Source: Gammaproteobacteria bacterium (lineage in GTDB: Bacteria; Pseudomonadota; Gammaproteobacteria; UBA6429; Thiohalophilaceae). Taken from it: DNA of 46,285 nucleotides. The DNA is taken from assembly GCA_030617815.1 (NCBI GenBank), contig JAUWUS010000008.1, positions 1-46,285 on the forward strand, in the 5' to 3' direction. The position numbers were made by a program, and so were the translations under genes. The notes below the pieces were generated by a model that was not told the origin of the DNA, ran no database searches, and saw only the letters and a list, made by a program, of their open reading frames with translations. Of this stretch, positions 18,883 through 31,241 are shown piece by piece; position 1 is the first letter of the stretch; every line of letters starts with the position of its first letter.

Positions 18883-21800
18883 TTGAAGAAAAATAGACAC
18901 AACCCTGAATCAAACCACACGAACTATTCTGCTATGAATGGCGGACTTTATCGCCCCGAATTTGAACGTGATAACTGCGGTTTTGGCCTGATGGCACAAA
19001 TGGACGGCAAACCCAGTCATTGGTTGCTCAAAACATCGATTAATGCACTTGCTCGTTTAACGCATCGTGGTGCTGTGGCAGCTGATGGAAAAACAGGTGA
19101 TGGTTGTGGCTTATTACTGAAAAAACCCGATAGTTTCCTCACAGCCGTGGCGACCGAGCTCGGTTTTAGCCTGTCTGAACTTTACGCCGTTGGCATGGTT
19201 TTCCTTAATACGGATAAGAAAAAAGCCGACATAGCACGCAAACAGCTCGAAACCGAACTCAGCAAAGAAGGCCTGATACTTGCTGGTTGGCGTGTTGTAC
19301 CGGTAAATAAAGAAGCATGTGGCGAAGAAGCCTTAAAATCATTACCGCAAATTGAACAAATTTTTGTTAATGCTGCAGAAGGCATGGACAGCACCGCGTT
19401 TGAAAGGCATTTATATATTGCCCGTCGCCGCACTGAAAAAGCAATTGAAAACAACGATGAGTTTTTTTATATCCCGAGTCTTTCATCATCGGTCATTTCA
19501 TACAAAGGCCTGGTTATGCCAGAACACTTGCCCGTTTTTTATGAAGATTTGAATAATGAAAACTTTGAAACTGCTTTAGCGGTATTCCACCAACGTTTTT
19601 CAACAAATACCTGGCCACAATGGCGCCTGGCTCAGCCTTTCCGCTACCTGGCGCATAATGGTGAAATTAACACTATTCAGGGAAACCGTAACTGGTCTGT
19701 TGCCCGCGGTCACAAATTTGAAAGCCCGCATATTCCGATGGAAGATGTACGCCCACTTGTTTCAATGACCGGTTCAGATTCCAACAGCATGGATAATATG
19801 CTTGAAGCATTACTCGCAGGCGGTATGGATATTTTCCGTGCCATGCGTTTACTGATTCCGCCTGCATGGCAAAATATTGCTAACATGGACGCTGATTTAC
19901 GTGCCTTTTATGAATATAACTCCATGCACATGGAATCTTGGGATGGCCCGGCCGGTGTAGTTTTAACCGATGGTCGTCATGCCGCGTGTAGCATGGATCG
20001 TAATGGCCTGCGCCCGGCACGCTGGATGATCACCAAAGACCGCCATATTACCATCGCGTCTGAAATTGGTGTTTATCAATACGCACCTGAAGATGTTGCA
20101 CAAAAAGGCCGTCTCAAACCCGGCGAAATGCTTGCGGTTGATACCGAAACAGGTGAATTAATCTTGCCTGAAATGGTAGATCAGCGTTTAAAAAGTGCCC
20201 AGCCGTATAAAAAATGGATGAGCGAAAATGCGATCCATCTTGAGTCACAACTCGAAGCTGAAAATGGCGCAGATGCCATGGAAACGGGTACCTTAGATGT
20301 GTATCAAAAACTTTTTCAGGTCAGCTTTGAAGAACGTGATCAAATTATTCGTGTCCTGGGGGCCGCTGGACAAGAAGCCATTGGTTCAATGGGTGATGAC
20401 ACTCCGTTCCCGGTTCTATCACGTAAAGAACGTTCTGTGTTTGATTACTTCCGTCAACAGTTTGCGCAAGTTACCAATCCGCCAATTGATCCGATCCGTG
20501 AACAAATCGTTATGTCACTGGAAACCTGCTTTGGTCGTGAACGAAACATGTTCGAAGAAACCGCCGAACATGCATCACGGCTATTAGTAAATTCTCCTGT
20601 TTTATCGCACACAAAATTTATCAAACTCATTGAGCTGGGTAATAACAACAGTGATTATGCCAATGAAATAATTAGTTTAAATTATCCTAAAGATGTTGAT
20701 TTAAAATCAGCACTCATTGATATCAATAATAAAGCGACGACCGCAGTCAAAGCAGGCAAAGTCATAATTATTCTAACCGATAAAGACATTAGTGAAGACA
20801 CGCGTCCTGTTCATGCTTTACTTGCAACCGGTGCAATACATCATCATTTAATTAAAGAAGGTGTTCGTTGTGATACCAATATTGTTTTGGAAACTGCAAC
20901 CGCACGTGATCCACACCACTTCGCAACGCTCATTGGTTATGGTGCAACCGCCATCTATCCATACCTTGCGTTTGCATGCTTAAGTGACATGATTCGCAGC
21001 AAAGAAATTATCGGATTTGAAGCAAAAGAACTCGATTCAAATTTCCGTAAAGGCATAAACAAAGGTCTATACAAGATTACTTCGAAGATGGGAATTTCAA
21101 CCATATCCAGTTATCGTGGCGCGCAATTATTTGAATCGGTTGGTTTAAACCAGGACGTAGTTGATCTTTGTTTTAAAGGTACAACAAACCGTATTCAGGG
21201 TAGCCGTTTTGAAGAGCTTGAAGCTGAGCAACGCACACTTTGCAAACTGGCATGGAATGCACGTAAAAACATTGATCAAGGTGGCTTGTTAAAATTCATT
21301 CATGGTGGCGAAGATCATGCCTATAATCCTGATGTAGTGATTGCTTTACAAGAAGCCGTGAAAACGGGTGACTATGAAAAATATAAAGTGTATGCCGATC
21401 AAATTAACAATCGTGCACCCATCTCTTTACGTGATCTTTTAAAATTGCGTGATGATATAAAACCTGTCGACATCAGTGAAGTTGAACCTTTCGAAGATAT
21501 TGTTACTCGATTCGATTCCGCTGCAATGTCACTCGGCGCCTTATCACCTGAAGCGCATGAAACACTGGCACAAGCCATGAATAAACTCGGTGGCCGCTCA
21601 AATTCAGGCGAAGGTGGTGAAGATACCAAACGTTATGGCACCGACAAACGTTCTAAAATTAAACAGGTTGCTTCTGGACGATTTGGAGTAACCCCAGCCT
21701 ACTTGCGCAGTGCTGAAGTTATGCAAATTAAAGTTGCCCAGGGTGCAAAACCCGGTGAAGGCGGACAACTACCGGGTCATAAAGTAAATGAATATATTGC

Positions 21801-23382
21801 TTCATTACGTTTTTGCAAACCCGGCGTGTCATTAATTTCGCCACCACCACATCATGATATTTATTCTATCGAAGATTTGGCGCAACTTATTTATGATTTG
21901 AAACAAGTAAATCCGGATGGCTTGGTTTCTGTGAAACTTGTTTCTGAAGCAGGCGTAGGAACAATTGCAGCGGGGGTTGCTAAAGCTTATGCCGATCTCA
22001 TTACCATCTCCGGTTATGACGGCGGTACCGGTGCCTCACCTTTAACTTCGGTTAAATATGCTGGTGGCCCATGGGAACTTGGCTTAACCGAAACACATCA
22101 AATTCTGCGCGCGAATAACTTGCGCGGTAAAGTTCGTTTGCAAACAGACGGTGGCTTAAAAACCGGGCTGGATATTATTAAAGCCGCGATTTTAGGTGCG
22201 GAAAGTTTTGGCTTTGGTACCGGCCCCATGGTTGCAATGGGTTGTAAGTACTTACGTATTTGTCACTTAAATAACTGCGCCACCGGTATTGCCACGCAAG
22301 ACGATGTCTTACGTAAAAAACACTTTATTGGTGAAGTTGAAATGGTCACCAACTATTTCACCTTTATCACGCAAGAAGTACGTGAGCTAATGGCTTCGTT
22401 AGGTATTAGAAAACTCACCGACCTTATCGGCCGTACTGATTTATTAGAAATTATTGAAGGCAATACAGCAAAACAAAATGCATTGGATTTGTCTCCTTTA
22501 TTATCGGATGCCGGTGTTGCAAAAGATAAACCGACTTTTTGTATTGAAGCTAAAAACGAACCTTTTGATAAAGGTGAGTTAGCCGAACAAATAGTGAAAG
22601 ATACAATCACTGCAATTGAAAACCAAAGCGGTGGTATTTTCAATTATAAAGTTGAAAACATTAATCGCTCAATCGGTGCGCGTTTATCCGGTGAAATAGC
22701 GGCATGTCATGGTAACTTAGGTATGGAAAGTAATCCCATTACCTTGAACTTAACCGGTACTGCAGGTCAGAGTTTTGGTGTCTGGAATGCCGGTGGTTTA
22801 CACATGAATCTTGAAGGTGACGCTAACGATTATGTTGGTAAAGGTATGGCCGGCGGTAAATTATCCATTCGTCCGCCAAAAGGCAGTATTTTTAAAAGCC
22901 ATGAAACGACCATTATTGGTAATACCTGTTTATACGGTGCAACCGGCGGCAAACTCTTTGCCTCTGGTTTAGCCGGTGAACGTTTTGCCGTTCGTAACTC
23001 AGGCGCGCACGTTGTTGTTGAAGGTATCGGCGATCATGGTTGTGAATACATGACCGGTGGTCTTGTTACTGTACTGGGTGAAACCGGGGTTAACTTTGGT
23101 GCTGGCATGACGGGTGGTTTTGCTTATGTTTATGACCAGGACAATCATTTTGTCGACCGGACTAATCAGGACATTGACATCCAGCGCATTGGTGCTGAAT
23201 CAATGGAAGCATATCGCTGTCATTTACGTGACGTCATAGAAGAGCATGTTAAAGAAACCGGCAGCGAACGAGGACAACATATCCTTGATAACTTTGCCGA
23301 TGAACTTTGTTATTTCTGGTTAGTAAAACCAAAAGCCGCGTCACTCGAAACATTACTCGCTGATGTACAAAGCGCTGCATAA
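18883..23382 (+). CDS. gltB: Glutamate synthase large subunit (NADPH-GOGAT alpha)
   Basis: Transfers the amide of glutamine to 2-oxoglutarate giving two glutamates; cytoplasmic flavo-iron-sulfur enzyme with GltD. 1499 residues from a TTG start at 18883; an ATG at 18934 would shorten the propeptide. Type II glutamine amidotransferase domain begins after propeptide cleavage at Cys32 in DNCGFGL. The central domain and FMN-binding synthase domain follow, with [20 protein letters not shown] and the 3Fe-4S cysteines in [15 protein letters not shown]. The C-terminal GXGXG beta-helix is rich in Gly motifs such as [19 protein letters not shown] precedes TTG but spacing is poor. gltD follows after 64 nt. 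Confidence 0.97.
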   Translation: MKKNRHNPESNHTNYSAMNGGLYRPEFERDNCGFGLMAQMDGKPSHWLLKTSINALARLTHRGAVAADGKTGDGCGLLLKKPDSFLTAVATELGFSLSELYAVGMVFLNTDKKKADIARKQLETELSKEGLILAGWRVVPVNKEACGEEALKSLPQIEQIFVNAAEGMDSTAFERHLYIARRRTEKAIENNDEFFYIPSLSSSVISYKGLVMPEHLPVFYEDLNNENFETALAVFHQRFSTNTWPQWRLAQPFRYLAHNGEINTIQGNRNWSVARGHKFESPHIPMEDVRPLVSMTGSDSNSMDNMLEALLAGGMDIFRAMRLLIPPAWQNIANMDADLRAFYEYNSMHMESWDGPAGVVLTDGRHAACSMDRNGLRPARWMITKDRHITIASEIGVYQYAPEDVAQKGRLKPGEMLAVDTETGELILPEMVDQRLKSAQPYKKWMSENAIHLESQLEAENGADAMETGTLDVYQKLFQVSFEERDQIIRVLGAAGQEAIGSMGDDTPFPVLSRKERSVFDYFRQQFAQVTNPPIDPIREQIVMSLETCFGRERNMFEETAEHASRLLVNSPVLSHTKFIKLIELGNNNSDYANEIISLNYPKDVDLKSALIDINNKATTAVKAGKVIIILTDKDISEDTRPVHALLATGAIHHHLIKEGVRCDTNIVLETATARDPHHFATLIGYGATAIYPYLAFACLSDMIRSKEIIGFEAKELDSNFRKGINKGLYKITSKMGISTISSYRGAQLFESVGLNQDVVDLCFKGTTNRIQGSRFEELEAEQRTLCKLAWNARKNIDQGGLLKFIHGGEDHAYNPDVVIALQEAVKTGDYEKYKVYADQINNRAPISLRDLLKLRDDIKPVDISEVEPFEDIVTRFDSAAMSLGALSPEAHETLAQAMNKLGGRSNSGEGGEDTKRYGTDKRSKIKQVASGRFGVTPAYLRSAEVMQIKVAQGAKPGEGGQLPGHKVNEYIASLRFCKPGVSLISPPPHHDIYSIEDLAQLIYDLKQVNPDGLVSVKLVSEAGVGTIAAGVAKAYADLITISGYDGGTGASPLTSVKYAGGPWELGLTETHQILRANNLRGKVRLQTDGGLKTGLDIIKAAILGAESFGFGTGPMVAMGCKYLRICHLNNCATGIATQDDVLRKKHFIGEVEMVTNYFTFITQEVRELMASLGIRKLTDLIGRTDLLEIIEGNTAKQNALDLSPLLSDAGVAKDKPTFCIEAKNEPFDKGELAEQIVKDTITAIENQSGGIFNYKVENINRSIGARLSGEIAACHGNLGMESNPITLNLTGTAGQSFGVWNAGGLHMNLEGDANDYVGKGMAGGKLSIRPPKGSIFKSHETTIIGNTCLYGATGGKLFASGLAGERFAVRNSGAHVVVEGIGDHGCEYMTGGLVTVLGETGVNFGAGMTGGFAYVYDQDNHFVDRTNQDIDIQRIGAESMEAYRCHLRDVIEEHVKETGSERGQHILDNFADELCYFWLVKPKAASLETLLADVQSAA

Positions 23383-23434
23383 TAATTTTTAAAATTTAAG
23401 TGCCGGATAACATAGCCTGGCCAATAACGAATAG

Positions 23435-24853
<1,419 letters not shown>

Positions 24854-24861
24854 ACGACTTG

Positions 24862-25011
24862 AACCACAGAGGACTCAGAGGTACATAGAGTTAAAACTTA
24901 TGTCCCTCATAACCTGTGGTTAATAATAAAATAATAATTTCTCTTTTAACAAAGAAGGCATGGTTAAATTTTATTTTGATTTCTCTGTGTACCTCTGTGA
25001 CCTCTGTGGTT
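24862..25011. repeat. Inverted-repeat element of 9-bp CAGAGG units between gltD and hemE
   Basis: Two 29-bp arms, 24862-24890 and 24983-25011, are inverted copies matching at 26 of 29 positions and flank 92 AT-rich bases. Each arm is built of three 9-bp units resembling NNNCAGAGG, after a leading AA. Part of the right arm end (CCTGTGGTTAATAATAAA) also recurs in direct orientation inside, at 24913-24930. No open frame for a transposase exists inside, so it would be a MITE-like or dispersed intergenic repeat. It ends 7 nt before the hemE ATG. Similar ACACAGAGG-type intergenic repeats are familiar from several proteobacterial genomes (memory, not checked). Confidence 0.8.
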
Positions 25012-25018
25012 AATAAAA

Positions 25019-26083
25019 ATGTCAGAACTTAAAAATGATCGTTTCTTACGTGCTCTGCTAAAAGAACCTGTAGACATGACACCGGTATGGATGATGCGTC
25101 AGGCTGGCCGTTATCTTCCTGAATATAAAGCCTCTCGTGCTAAAGCGGGTGACTTTATGACCTTATGCAAAACACCTGAGCTCGCCACGGAAGTAACCAT
25201 GCAACCACTGGACCGTTTTCCACTTGATGCGGCCATTCTGTTTTCAGATATTCTCACCGTACCCGATGCCATGGGATTAGGGTTATATTTTGCAGAAGGT
25301 GAAGGTCCACGCTTTGAACGACCGGTTCGTACAAAAGCAGATATAGATAAACTCTTTACCCCTGCAATGGATAAAGAACTTGGTTATGTTATGGATGCCG
25401 TGAGTATGATTCGTCGCGAACTCAATGGTCGCGTACCTCTTATTGGCTTTACTGGTAGCCCATGGACGCTTGCAACATACATGGTTGAAGGCAGTAGCTC
25501 TAAAGAATATGCCAAAGTGAAAGGTATGCTCTATGACCAGCCACAACTCATGCATCAACTTTTAGATAAACTGGCTGATACAATTATTGATTACCTCAAT
25601 GCACAAATTGAAAGTGGTGCACAGGCAGTGATGATTTTTGATACCTGGGGTGGTGTACTCACTACACGAGATTACAAAGAATTTTCTTTACGCTACATGC
25701 AAAAAATTATTGATGGTTTAAACCGTGAACACGATGGTCGTAAAGTACCCGTTGTTATGTTTAGTAAAGGCGGTTGCCAGTGGCTAGAAGCGCAAGCTGA
25801 AACTGGCGTAGATGCATTAGGTCTGGACTGGACACTTGATATCGGGCTCGCACGTAAGAGAGTAGGTGATAAAGTCGCATTGCAAGGCAATATGGATCCT
25901 TGTGTACTTTATGCTTCACCGGAGCGTATCCGTGAAGAAGTTGCAACGATTCTGAAAAGTTATGGCAAGGGCTCCGGTCATGTCTTTAATCTGGGTCATG
26001 GCATTCATCAGTTTGTTGATCCGGAACATGCCAAAGCTTTTATTGAAGCAGTACATGAACTTAGTCCAGCTTACCATCAGTAA
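25019..26083 (+). CDS. hemE: Uroporphyrinogen decarboxylase
   Basis: Converts uroporphyrinogen III to coproporphyrinogen III in heme synthesis; cytoplasmic. 354 residues with the signature [15 protein letters not shown] (21-35), [12 protein letters not shown], the [16 protein letters not shown] signature, FDTWGG and the C-terminal FNLGHGI. There is no recognisable Shine-Dalgarno: the right arm of the inverted repeat reaches to 7 nt before the ATG and appears to have replaced the native start region. A weak promoter (TTAACA 24946-24951, 17-nt spacer, TTTTAT 24969-24974) lies inside the repeat. Confidence 0.97.
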   Translation: MSELKNDRFLRALLKEPVDMTPVWMMRQAGRYLPEYKASRAKAGDFMTLCKTPELATEVTMQPLDRFPLDAAILFSDILTVPDAMGLGLYFAEGEGPRFERPVRTKADIDKLFTPAMDKELGYVMDAVSMIRRELNGRVPLIGFTGSPWTLATYMVEGSSSKEYAKVKGMLYDQPQLMHQLLDKLADTIIDYLNAQIESGAQAVMIFDTWGGVLTTRDYKEFSLRYMQKIIDGLNREHDGRKVPVVMFSKGGCQWLEAQAETGVDALGLDWTLDIGLARKRVGDKVALQGNMDPCVLYASPERIREEVATILKSYGKGSGHVFNLGHGIHQFVDPEHAKAFIEAVHELSPAYHQ

Positions 26084-26100
26084 ATTTTTCTTTTTAGAAA

Positions 26101-26919
26101 ATGAAAAAAACTGGCCACATACAAAAAATGGTGACATCTCTTGAGTCACCTGTGCAGTATCAACTTCCTTTAGATGACCAGCTCATCTCTTTAAATCCTT
26201 ATATTGGCAAGACAATCAAACTAAAATATAAGGGTGAAATTCATTGCGTTGAATGTGGCCGTAAAACTAATAAAAGTTTTAACCAGGGTTTCTGTTATCC
26301 CTGTTTCAAATCACTCGCAAAATGCGACATGTGTATTATGAAACCGGAAACGTGCCACTATCATGAAGGAACCTGTCGTGAACCTGAATGGGGAGAAGAG
26401 TTTTGTATGCAGGATCATTATGTTTATCTTGCGAATTCTTCTGGCATCAAGGTTGGCATCACTCGCGGTACACAAATCCCCACACGCTGGATAGATCAGG
26501 GTGCCAGTGAAGCTCTGCCCATTTTCAAAGTGAGTAACCGCTTATTGTCCGGTAAAATTGAAATAGCCATTAAAAATCATGTTTCTGATCGTACTGACTG
26601 GCGTAAAATGCTTAAAGGTGCACCCGAGCATGTCGATTTAGCCGCTAAGCGAGACAAGTTGATAAAAGCATCAGAAAAAGAATTAAAACAAATTGAAAAA
26701 GAATTTGGCAAGTCCGAAATTGAATTGCTTGATGAAAAACAAATCAATATCAGCTTCCCTATAAAAGACTATCCGGAAAAAATAAAATCACTTAACTTTG
26801 ACAAGATGCCTGAAATTGAAGGTGTGCTTCAGGGCATTAAAGGCCAATACCTGATATTAGATATTGGTGTACTTAATATCCGTAAGTTTGGTGGTTACCT
26901 GGTTGAGTTTTCGGCTTAA
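26101..26919 (+). CDS. DUF2797 family zinc-ribbon protein
   Basis: 272-residue soluble protein of unknown function. The N-terminal third is cysteine-rich: C49xxC52, C65xxC68, C75xxC78, C85 and C92 plus C102, suggesting two or more zinc sites. Next comes HYVYLANSSGIKVGITRG (about 106-123) and the TRWIDQGA block (128-135), the family signature; the YL...KVGITR arrangement recalls GIY-YIG-type nucleases, but this is an inference. The rest contains a charged helical stretch (about 165-210) and a beta-rich tail. It lies 17 nt after hemE on the same strand and converges with the beta-barrel gene one nt away. An in-frame ATG at 26128 is an alternative start. Confidence 0.78.
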   Translation: MKKTGHIQKMVTSLESPVQYQLPLDDQLISLNPYIGKTIKLKYKGEIHCVECGRKTNKSFNQGFCYPCFKSLAKCDMCIMKPETCHYHEGTCREPEWGEEFCMQDHYVYLANSSGIKVGITRGTQIPTRWIDQGASEALPIFKVSNRLLSGKIEIAIKNHVSDRTDWRKMLKGAPEHVDLAAKRDKLIKASEKELKQIEKEFGKSEIELLDEKQINISFPIKDYPEKIKSLNFDKMPEIEGVLQGIKGQYLILDIGVLNIRKFGGYLVEFSA

Positions 26920-26920
26920 A

Positions 26921-28105
26921 CTAAAAATAATAAGCTAACTCAAGCTTAACAAAGTCATCCTGGCGTAATGAATAAAGAAGATTAGCGCTATCATTAAGTC
27001 CCTTAAATAAGCGCGCTTCAAGATTCAGTTTCCAGCTTTCACCTATACGCCGACTGGCTTCAATACTATATAAACGTGAGCTATCATCTCTGTCGGCAAT
27101 TACACCGAATAATACATTTGTGTCATTTTCATCATTAATAGTCCAGCGTAAACCGAGCATAAGATCATCGGCAAAAGGTGTTGTGGCACTATTACCTCGA
27201 TCATCATATAAATATTCCATCACCAAGCCAACATCCGAAGAGCTTTCCAGGATGCCATAAAAAGTATATTCAAAGCCACCGGTTGCTGCCATATAATTAT
27301 CATCCTGCAGGCGTCTATTAATCACTTCCAGTTTCCATAACCAGGCATCTTTAGTCGCTTGTAAATCCAGTCCGGTTTGTTGCATAAGATTGTAAACAGG
27401 TCTTAATACGAGATTGCCGCCCCCGTCTATAGCAACAATAAATAAAGGATCCCGACTTGTACCATTAAAATGACTTAAACCAATATCCCAGTCACCCAAG
27501 CTGTGCGACCAGCGCAGCGCATAATCAATATGCTTTTCTTCATCATCAGATTCATAAAGTGGGTTGTCCGTATCAACAACTAACCCGGTACGTAAACGCC
27601 CGTCTATCCCCGGAAAAGTACGTTCTCGAAAATAAGGCAAAACAAAAAAATCCAGCGTACCCCAATCCTGAATCAAGGCATAATTAATCATGGGTTGTCC
27701 GAGTTTTTCCTCACCATCCAGACTTTCAACCAGATCAGTCTGGTTAATAACATCAACAAGATGTTGTGACTCGGTAACACCCCAAAAAACTTTTCGGATC
27801 CCTACTCTTAATTCAGACTCTGCAAACACTTTTAGCCAGCTTAATTCACGAATATCCAAATGTGTTCGCTTCTCATCATGCTGATCCCAGCGGCTGAAAG
27901 GAACAAAAATAAAGCTTTGTTTGCCTCCATCCCATTCATGAAACCATTCAGGCTGAACAGAAACCGAGCCATACTGCTTAAACTGAGAAGTAGATAAAGC
28001 ATCTTTACTAAATTGAATATATTCTAATGCAACATTACCTGACCACTCATTCGCCCATAATGTTGTTGAACAAACAAACAACGCTAATATTAAAAACTTA
28101 TTCAT
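26921..28105 (-). CDS. Predicted outer-membrane beta-barrel protein of the RND operon
   Basis: 394 residues with a signal peptide (1-18, cleavage after LWA) and no other hydrophobic helix. The body is made of alternating aromatic/polar strands and ends in LELAYYF, a C-terminal phenylalanine typical of BAM-assembled outer-membrane barrels. Repeated segments with WxxxLE/LGLRW patterns suggest porin-like strands. I do not recognise a named family with certainty. Last gene of the tetR-RND-LolA-like operon, 19 nt after the LolA-like gene. Its position suggests the outer-membrane step of an export or lipid-transfer route (inference). Confidence 0.75.
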   Translation of the reverse strand: MNKFLILALFVCSTTLWANEWSGNVALEYIQFSKDALSTSQFKQYGSVSVQPEWFHEWDGGKQSFIFVPFSRWDQHDEKRTHLDIRELSWLKVFAESELRVGIRKVFWGVTESQHLVDVINQTDLVESLDGEEKLGQPMINYALIQDWGTLDFFVLPYFRERTFPGIDGRLRTGLVVDTDNPLYESDDEEKHIDYALRWSHSLGDWDIGLSHFNGTSRDPLFIVAIDGGGNLVLRPVYNLMQQTGLDLQATKDAWLWKLEVINRRLQDDNYMAATGGFEYTFYGILESSSDVGLVMEYLYDDRGNSATTPFADDLMLGLRWTINDENDTNVLFGVIADRDDSSRLYSIEASRRIGESWKLNLEARLFKGLNDSANLLYSLRQDDFVKLELAYYF

Positions 28106-28124
28106 CTTTAAAAACTAATCAGTA

Positions 28125-28904
28125 TTAACGTGCGCGTTTTAAGCTATTGCGATCAAAATCACGACTTTTAAAACCATTTTTAAATTTATAGGATACCCAT
28201 AATAATGTCGTACTTTTTCCCGTTTGGTGATTTACCATTTCCATGCGAGCTGGTCGCCAGTATTTGTTCAGGTACTGTTTATAACCATGCTGAGTTAATG
28301 TTTTCAACAGACTTTTTTTGCGATCATAAAATTCAATTTTTAAGGGTTGATACATTTTTTTATCTAACCAGGTAACCATTTTTGTGTAACCTGATTTTTT
28401 ATATTGTGGATAGCGCTCTATAATAAATGCAGCGAGGCCATTAACTTCACCATCTTTAATAAATTTATATTTATACTTTTCGACTTCTTGCGAAGAAATA
28501 TCTTCATAAGCGAACTCACTACCCATAAAAGGGCCTGACTTATTCGATGATGAAATTCTTTTCACTCTTTTTAAAGCAGGCAAATACAACCATTGCTCAT
28601 CTGCTTTAAGCGCATGAGTGAAGCTTAAAAAAGCAGTACCTTTTATATCCCTCGGCGTATCAAAAATAGTTAATGATTTATCACCATCACCTTTAACTTC
28701 CAGTGTTTTACCACGAATTTCACGCATGCTTTCTGCACCCTGACTATTACGTAAAATCATTTTCATTACTGTTGCCTGATCACTCCAGCCTTGATCTCTT
28801 TTATCCGCTTCTACCGCAATAGCCAGACCTTTTTCCTCCGGTGTTTCAGCCAGCACAGCCCCGGTAAAAGCAACCAAACTAAATAACAATGCTATTCCTT
28901 TCAT
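28125..28904 (-). CDS. LolA-like outer membrane lipoprotein-sorting protein
   Basis: 259 residues, signal peptide 1-19 (cut after VLA). It has the LolA-like fold pattern found next to RND/MMPL exporters: RDQGWSDQATVMKMIL, GKTLEVKGDGDKSLTIFDTP, DEQWLYLPALKRVKRISSSNKSG and FMGSEFAYEDI. LolA-like folds carry hydrophobic lipid moieties across the periplasm. The start overlaps the RND stop by four bases (ATGA), showing tight coupling. It is not classical LolA, which lies with ftsK/rarA and is about 200 residues. Substrate unknown. Confidence 0.85.
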   Translation of the reverse strand: MKGIALLFSLVAFTGAVLAETPEEKGLAIAVEADKRDQGWSDQATVMKMILRNSQGAESMREIRGKTLEVKGDGDKSLTIFDTPRDIKGTAFLSFTHALKADEQWLYLPALKRVKRISSSNKSGPFMGSEFAYEDISSQEVEKYKYKFIKDGEVNGLAAFIIERYPQYKKSGYTKMVTWLDKKMYQPLKIEFYDRKKSLLKTLTQHGYKQYLNKYWRPARMEMVNHQTGKSTTLLWVSYKFKNGFKSRDFDRNSLKRAR

Positions 28905-31195
28905 GATTTTTTCTCCAGTTTCATTAACAATGGTGGCAAAAAGAAAAAATCTGCCATCAATGCCAAAACGATAATAATTGACGTTAACATACCCATACCT
29001 GCATTTAATTCAAAGTGTGATTGAGCCAGGACCAGGAACCCGGCAACAAGCACAACGGATGTTGTCAACAACGCTCGTCCAACATGTTTAAATGCATAGC
29101 GCACCGCTTCAGGTGCTGAATAACCATGCTCACGTTTCGCTCGTAAATATTTACTTAAAAAATGCACCGTATCATCAACCACAATACCAAGTGTCATGGA
29201 TGTTACAATTGATAACGCTAAACCAACTTCACCAACAAATAATCCCCATACACCAAACCCCATTGCTGCCGGAACCAGGTTAGGGATAATGCTAACTAAA
29301 CCAATTTTAATTGAACGGAATGCAAAAATTAATATACCCGATATCACTATTAACGCTAAAGTTGTTCCAAGTAACATACTGGATATATTACGTTGCCCAA
29401 TGTTTGCAAACATAATGGTAGGGCCTGAACCCGTTGCCATTTTAATATAATTAGCATTTTTTTCTAACCAGCGTTGCGCGCGTTTTTCTATTTCAATAAT
29501 TTCATTACTTGAAACTGTTTTAATTGATACTGTCATGCGTAATGCTGACTTACTAACATCAAGTTGATTATTAAGATCTAATCCATACGGCAATGACATT
29601 TCATACATTAGTAAATATTGCGCTGATAAATTTCTTTCATCCGGAATTTTATACCAGCTTTTATTATCGCTATGCATGTTTTTATTGAGACGTTTTATAA
29701 TATCTGTAAGAACATTAACATGCCGTGTTTCAGGTTGCTCACGATACCAGTTAGCAAATTTTTCTACTTCTTTGAGATACCCTGGCTCGTTAATGCCACC
29801 TTCTTCTCCACTTTCAAGTGAATAATCTATAACATAAAGCCCGGTTAAATTTTTATCTACATAATCAGAATCAACTCTAAACTGTATCGTTTCATCAAAG
29901 TAATGTACAAAAACATCATTTAGTTGATTTTTAGGCAAGAAGGCAACCAGTGTGATAATTAACGCACCCATGCCCCACATCAGTTGTTTCTTTTTCTTAA
30001 CAACAAAATCGCCCAGCTTAATCATCATTTTATCCTGATCATCTTTTTGCACTTTAACTCTTACCGGTAACACTGATATTAAAGCAGGCAAAAAACTGAC
30101 CGAAAGGAAGAATGAAGCAATGACACCTATAGCAACAAAATTACCTAAATGTTGAAAAGGCGGAACTTCTGAAAAATTCATTGTTAAAAAACCCACCATA
30201 GTCGTTGCACTGGCGAGAAACACTGGCTGTAAATTAATTCGCAATGTTTCACTAATCGCACTATTTTTATCTTTGCCACTTCGCATTTCATGAATAAAGG
30301 TGGTGAGAATATGCACCGAGTTTGCTATCGCAACCGTCAAAATAATTGTTGTTGAAGAAACCGATGGCCCGGTTAATGGAAAACCAATATAACCACCTAA
30401 ACCCATCCCGGTAAGAATCGATAAAAAAATCACCAGTATTGTGCCAAAAGTTGTTGAAAAACTTTTCAACAGAAGTAACAACATCAGAAACATTACCGCA
30501 AAACTAAGCGGCACAAGACTTTTCATGTCACCCTGTGCACTTTCAGCAAAGGCATTATTCATCAACACCATACCGGACAAACGTACTTCAACATCAGGTG
30601 CAAGAAGCCTGATTTCAGCTGCCAGTTTTCTGGCAAACTCAACGACTTCCGGAACTTCTTTTGTTTCATCAAGACGTGGCAATTGAATAGTTGCTGAAAC
30701 CGAGGTGACATGACCAGTTGGAGAAACTAAACGCTGTTTTAATAAAGGTTCATTCGTTGCAATATTTTTTATTTTTTCAAGTTCAGCATTACTTAATTTA
30801 TCCGCTTCACTCACCAGGTCAGCAACAATTAAATCGTCACCTTCAGAATAGGTATGCTGAAAATTAGAAACTGAATCGACTCGAATTGAATAGGGGATTT
30901 GCCAGGCTTTTTCTGTTAACGTTTCAACAACCTTTAATGTTTCGCGGGTAAATACATTGCCATCTTTTGGGCTTAAGATAAAAAGAACATTGTCGTTCCT
31001 TGTGTATGTTTTCTCCAGTTTGTCAAAAGCTTGTAACTGCGGATTATCTTCACTAAAAAATACACGATAATCTGCTTTGAAGACTAAAAACCGGCCTCCA
31101 CTTGCCGCAGCAAAAACAAGCAACAGTGAGAACACAATAATTAACCAGCGGTATTTTATTACCCACGGTCCAAGCTTTGATTCCAGTTCACTCAT
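28901..31195 (-). CDS. RND-superfamily exporter, MMPL/HpnN type
   Basis: Proton-driven inner-membrane transporter of 764 residues. The two-fold plan is clear: TM1 near 15-33, large periplasmic loop (about 50-220), a TM bundle with TVAIANSVHIL (about 286-296), second TM near 405-420, second periplasmic loop (about 430-600) and a bundle containing GIVVDDTVHFL (about 666-676), whose Asp pair is the expected proton relay. It is half the size of AcrB-like pumps and fits the lipid/hopanoid exporter class (MMPL, HpnN). No membrane-fusion protein or TolC is nearby; LolA-like and beta-barrel genes follow instead. Start 46 nt after tetR. Confidence 0.88.
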   Translation of the reverse strand: MSELESKLGPWVIKYRWLIIVFSLLLVFAAASGGRFLVFKADYRVFFSEDNPQLQAFDKLEKTYTRNDNVLFILSPKDGNVFTRETLKVVETLTEKAWQIPYSIRVDSVSNFQHTYSEGDDLIVADLVSEADKLSNAELEKIKNIATNEPLLKQRLVSPTGHVTSVSATIQLPRLDETKEVPEVVEFARKLAAEIRLLAPDVEVRLSGMVLMNNAFAESAQGDMKSLVPLSFAVMFLMLLLLLKSFSTTFGTILVIFLSILTGMGLGGYIGFPLTGPSVSSTTIILTVAIANSVHILTTFIHEMRSGKDKNSAISETLRINLQPVFLASATTMVGFLTMNFSEVPPFQHLGNFVAIGVIASFFLSVSFLPALISVLPVRVKVQKDDQDKMMIKLGDFVVKKKKQLMWGMGALIITLVAFLPKNQLNDVFVHYFDETIQFRVDSDYVDKNLTGLYVIDYSLESGEEGGINEPGYLKEVEKFANWYREQPETRHVNVLTDIIKRLNKNMHSDNKSWYKIPDERNLSAQYLLMYEMSLPYGLDLNNQLDVSKSALRMTVSIKTVSSNEIIEIEKRAQRWLEKNANYIKMATGSGPTIMFANIGQRNISSMLLGTTLALIVISGILIFAFRSIKIGLVSIIPNLVPAAMGFGVWGLFVGEVGLALSIVTSMTLGIVVDDTVHFLSKYLRAKREHGYSAPEAVRYAFKHVGRALLTTSVVLVAGFLVLAQSHFELNAGMGMLTSIIIVLALMADFFFLPPLLMKLEKKS

Positions 31196-31241
31196 AATGA
31201 TACTCCTTGTATCTTTATCTAGCTTAACCAGATAACTTAAT

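Noticed and set aside
24862-25011. CRISPR-like or tandem repeat array
   Set aside because: The 9-bp units are adjacent within inverted arms with no spacers of regular length.
24960-25013. 17-codon mini-ORF ending just before hemE
   Set aside because: A GAAGG lies only one nt before its ATG, too close for a ribosome site, and its codons are simply the repeat arm.
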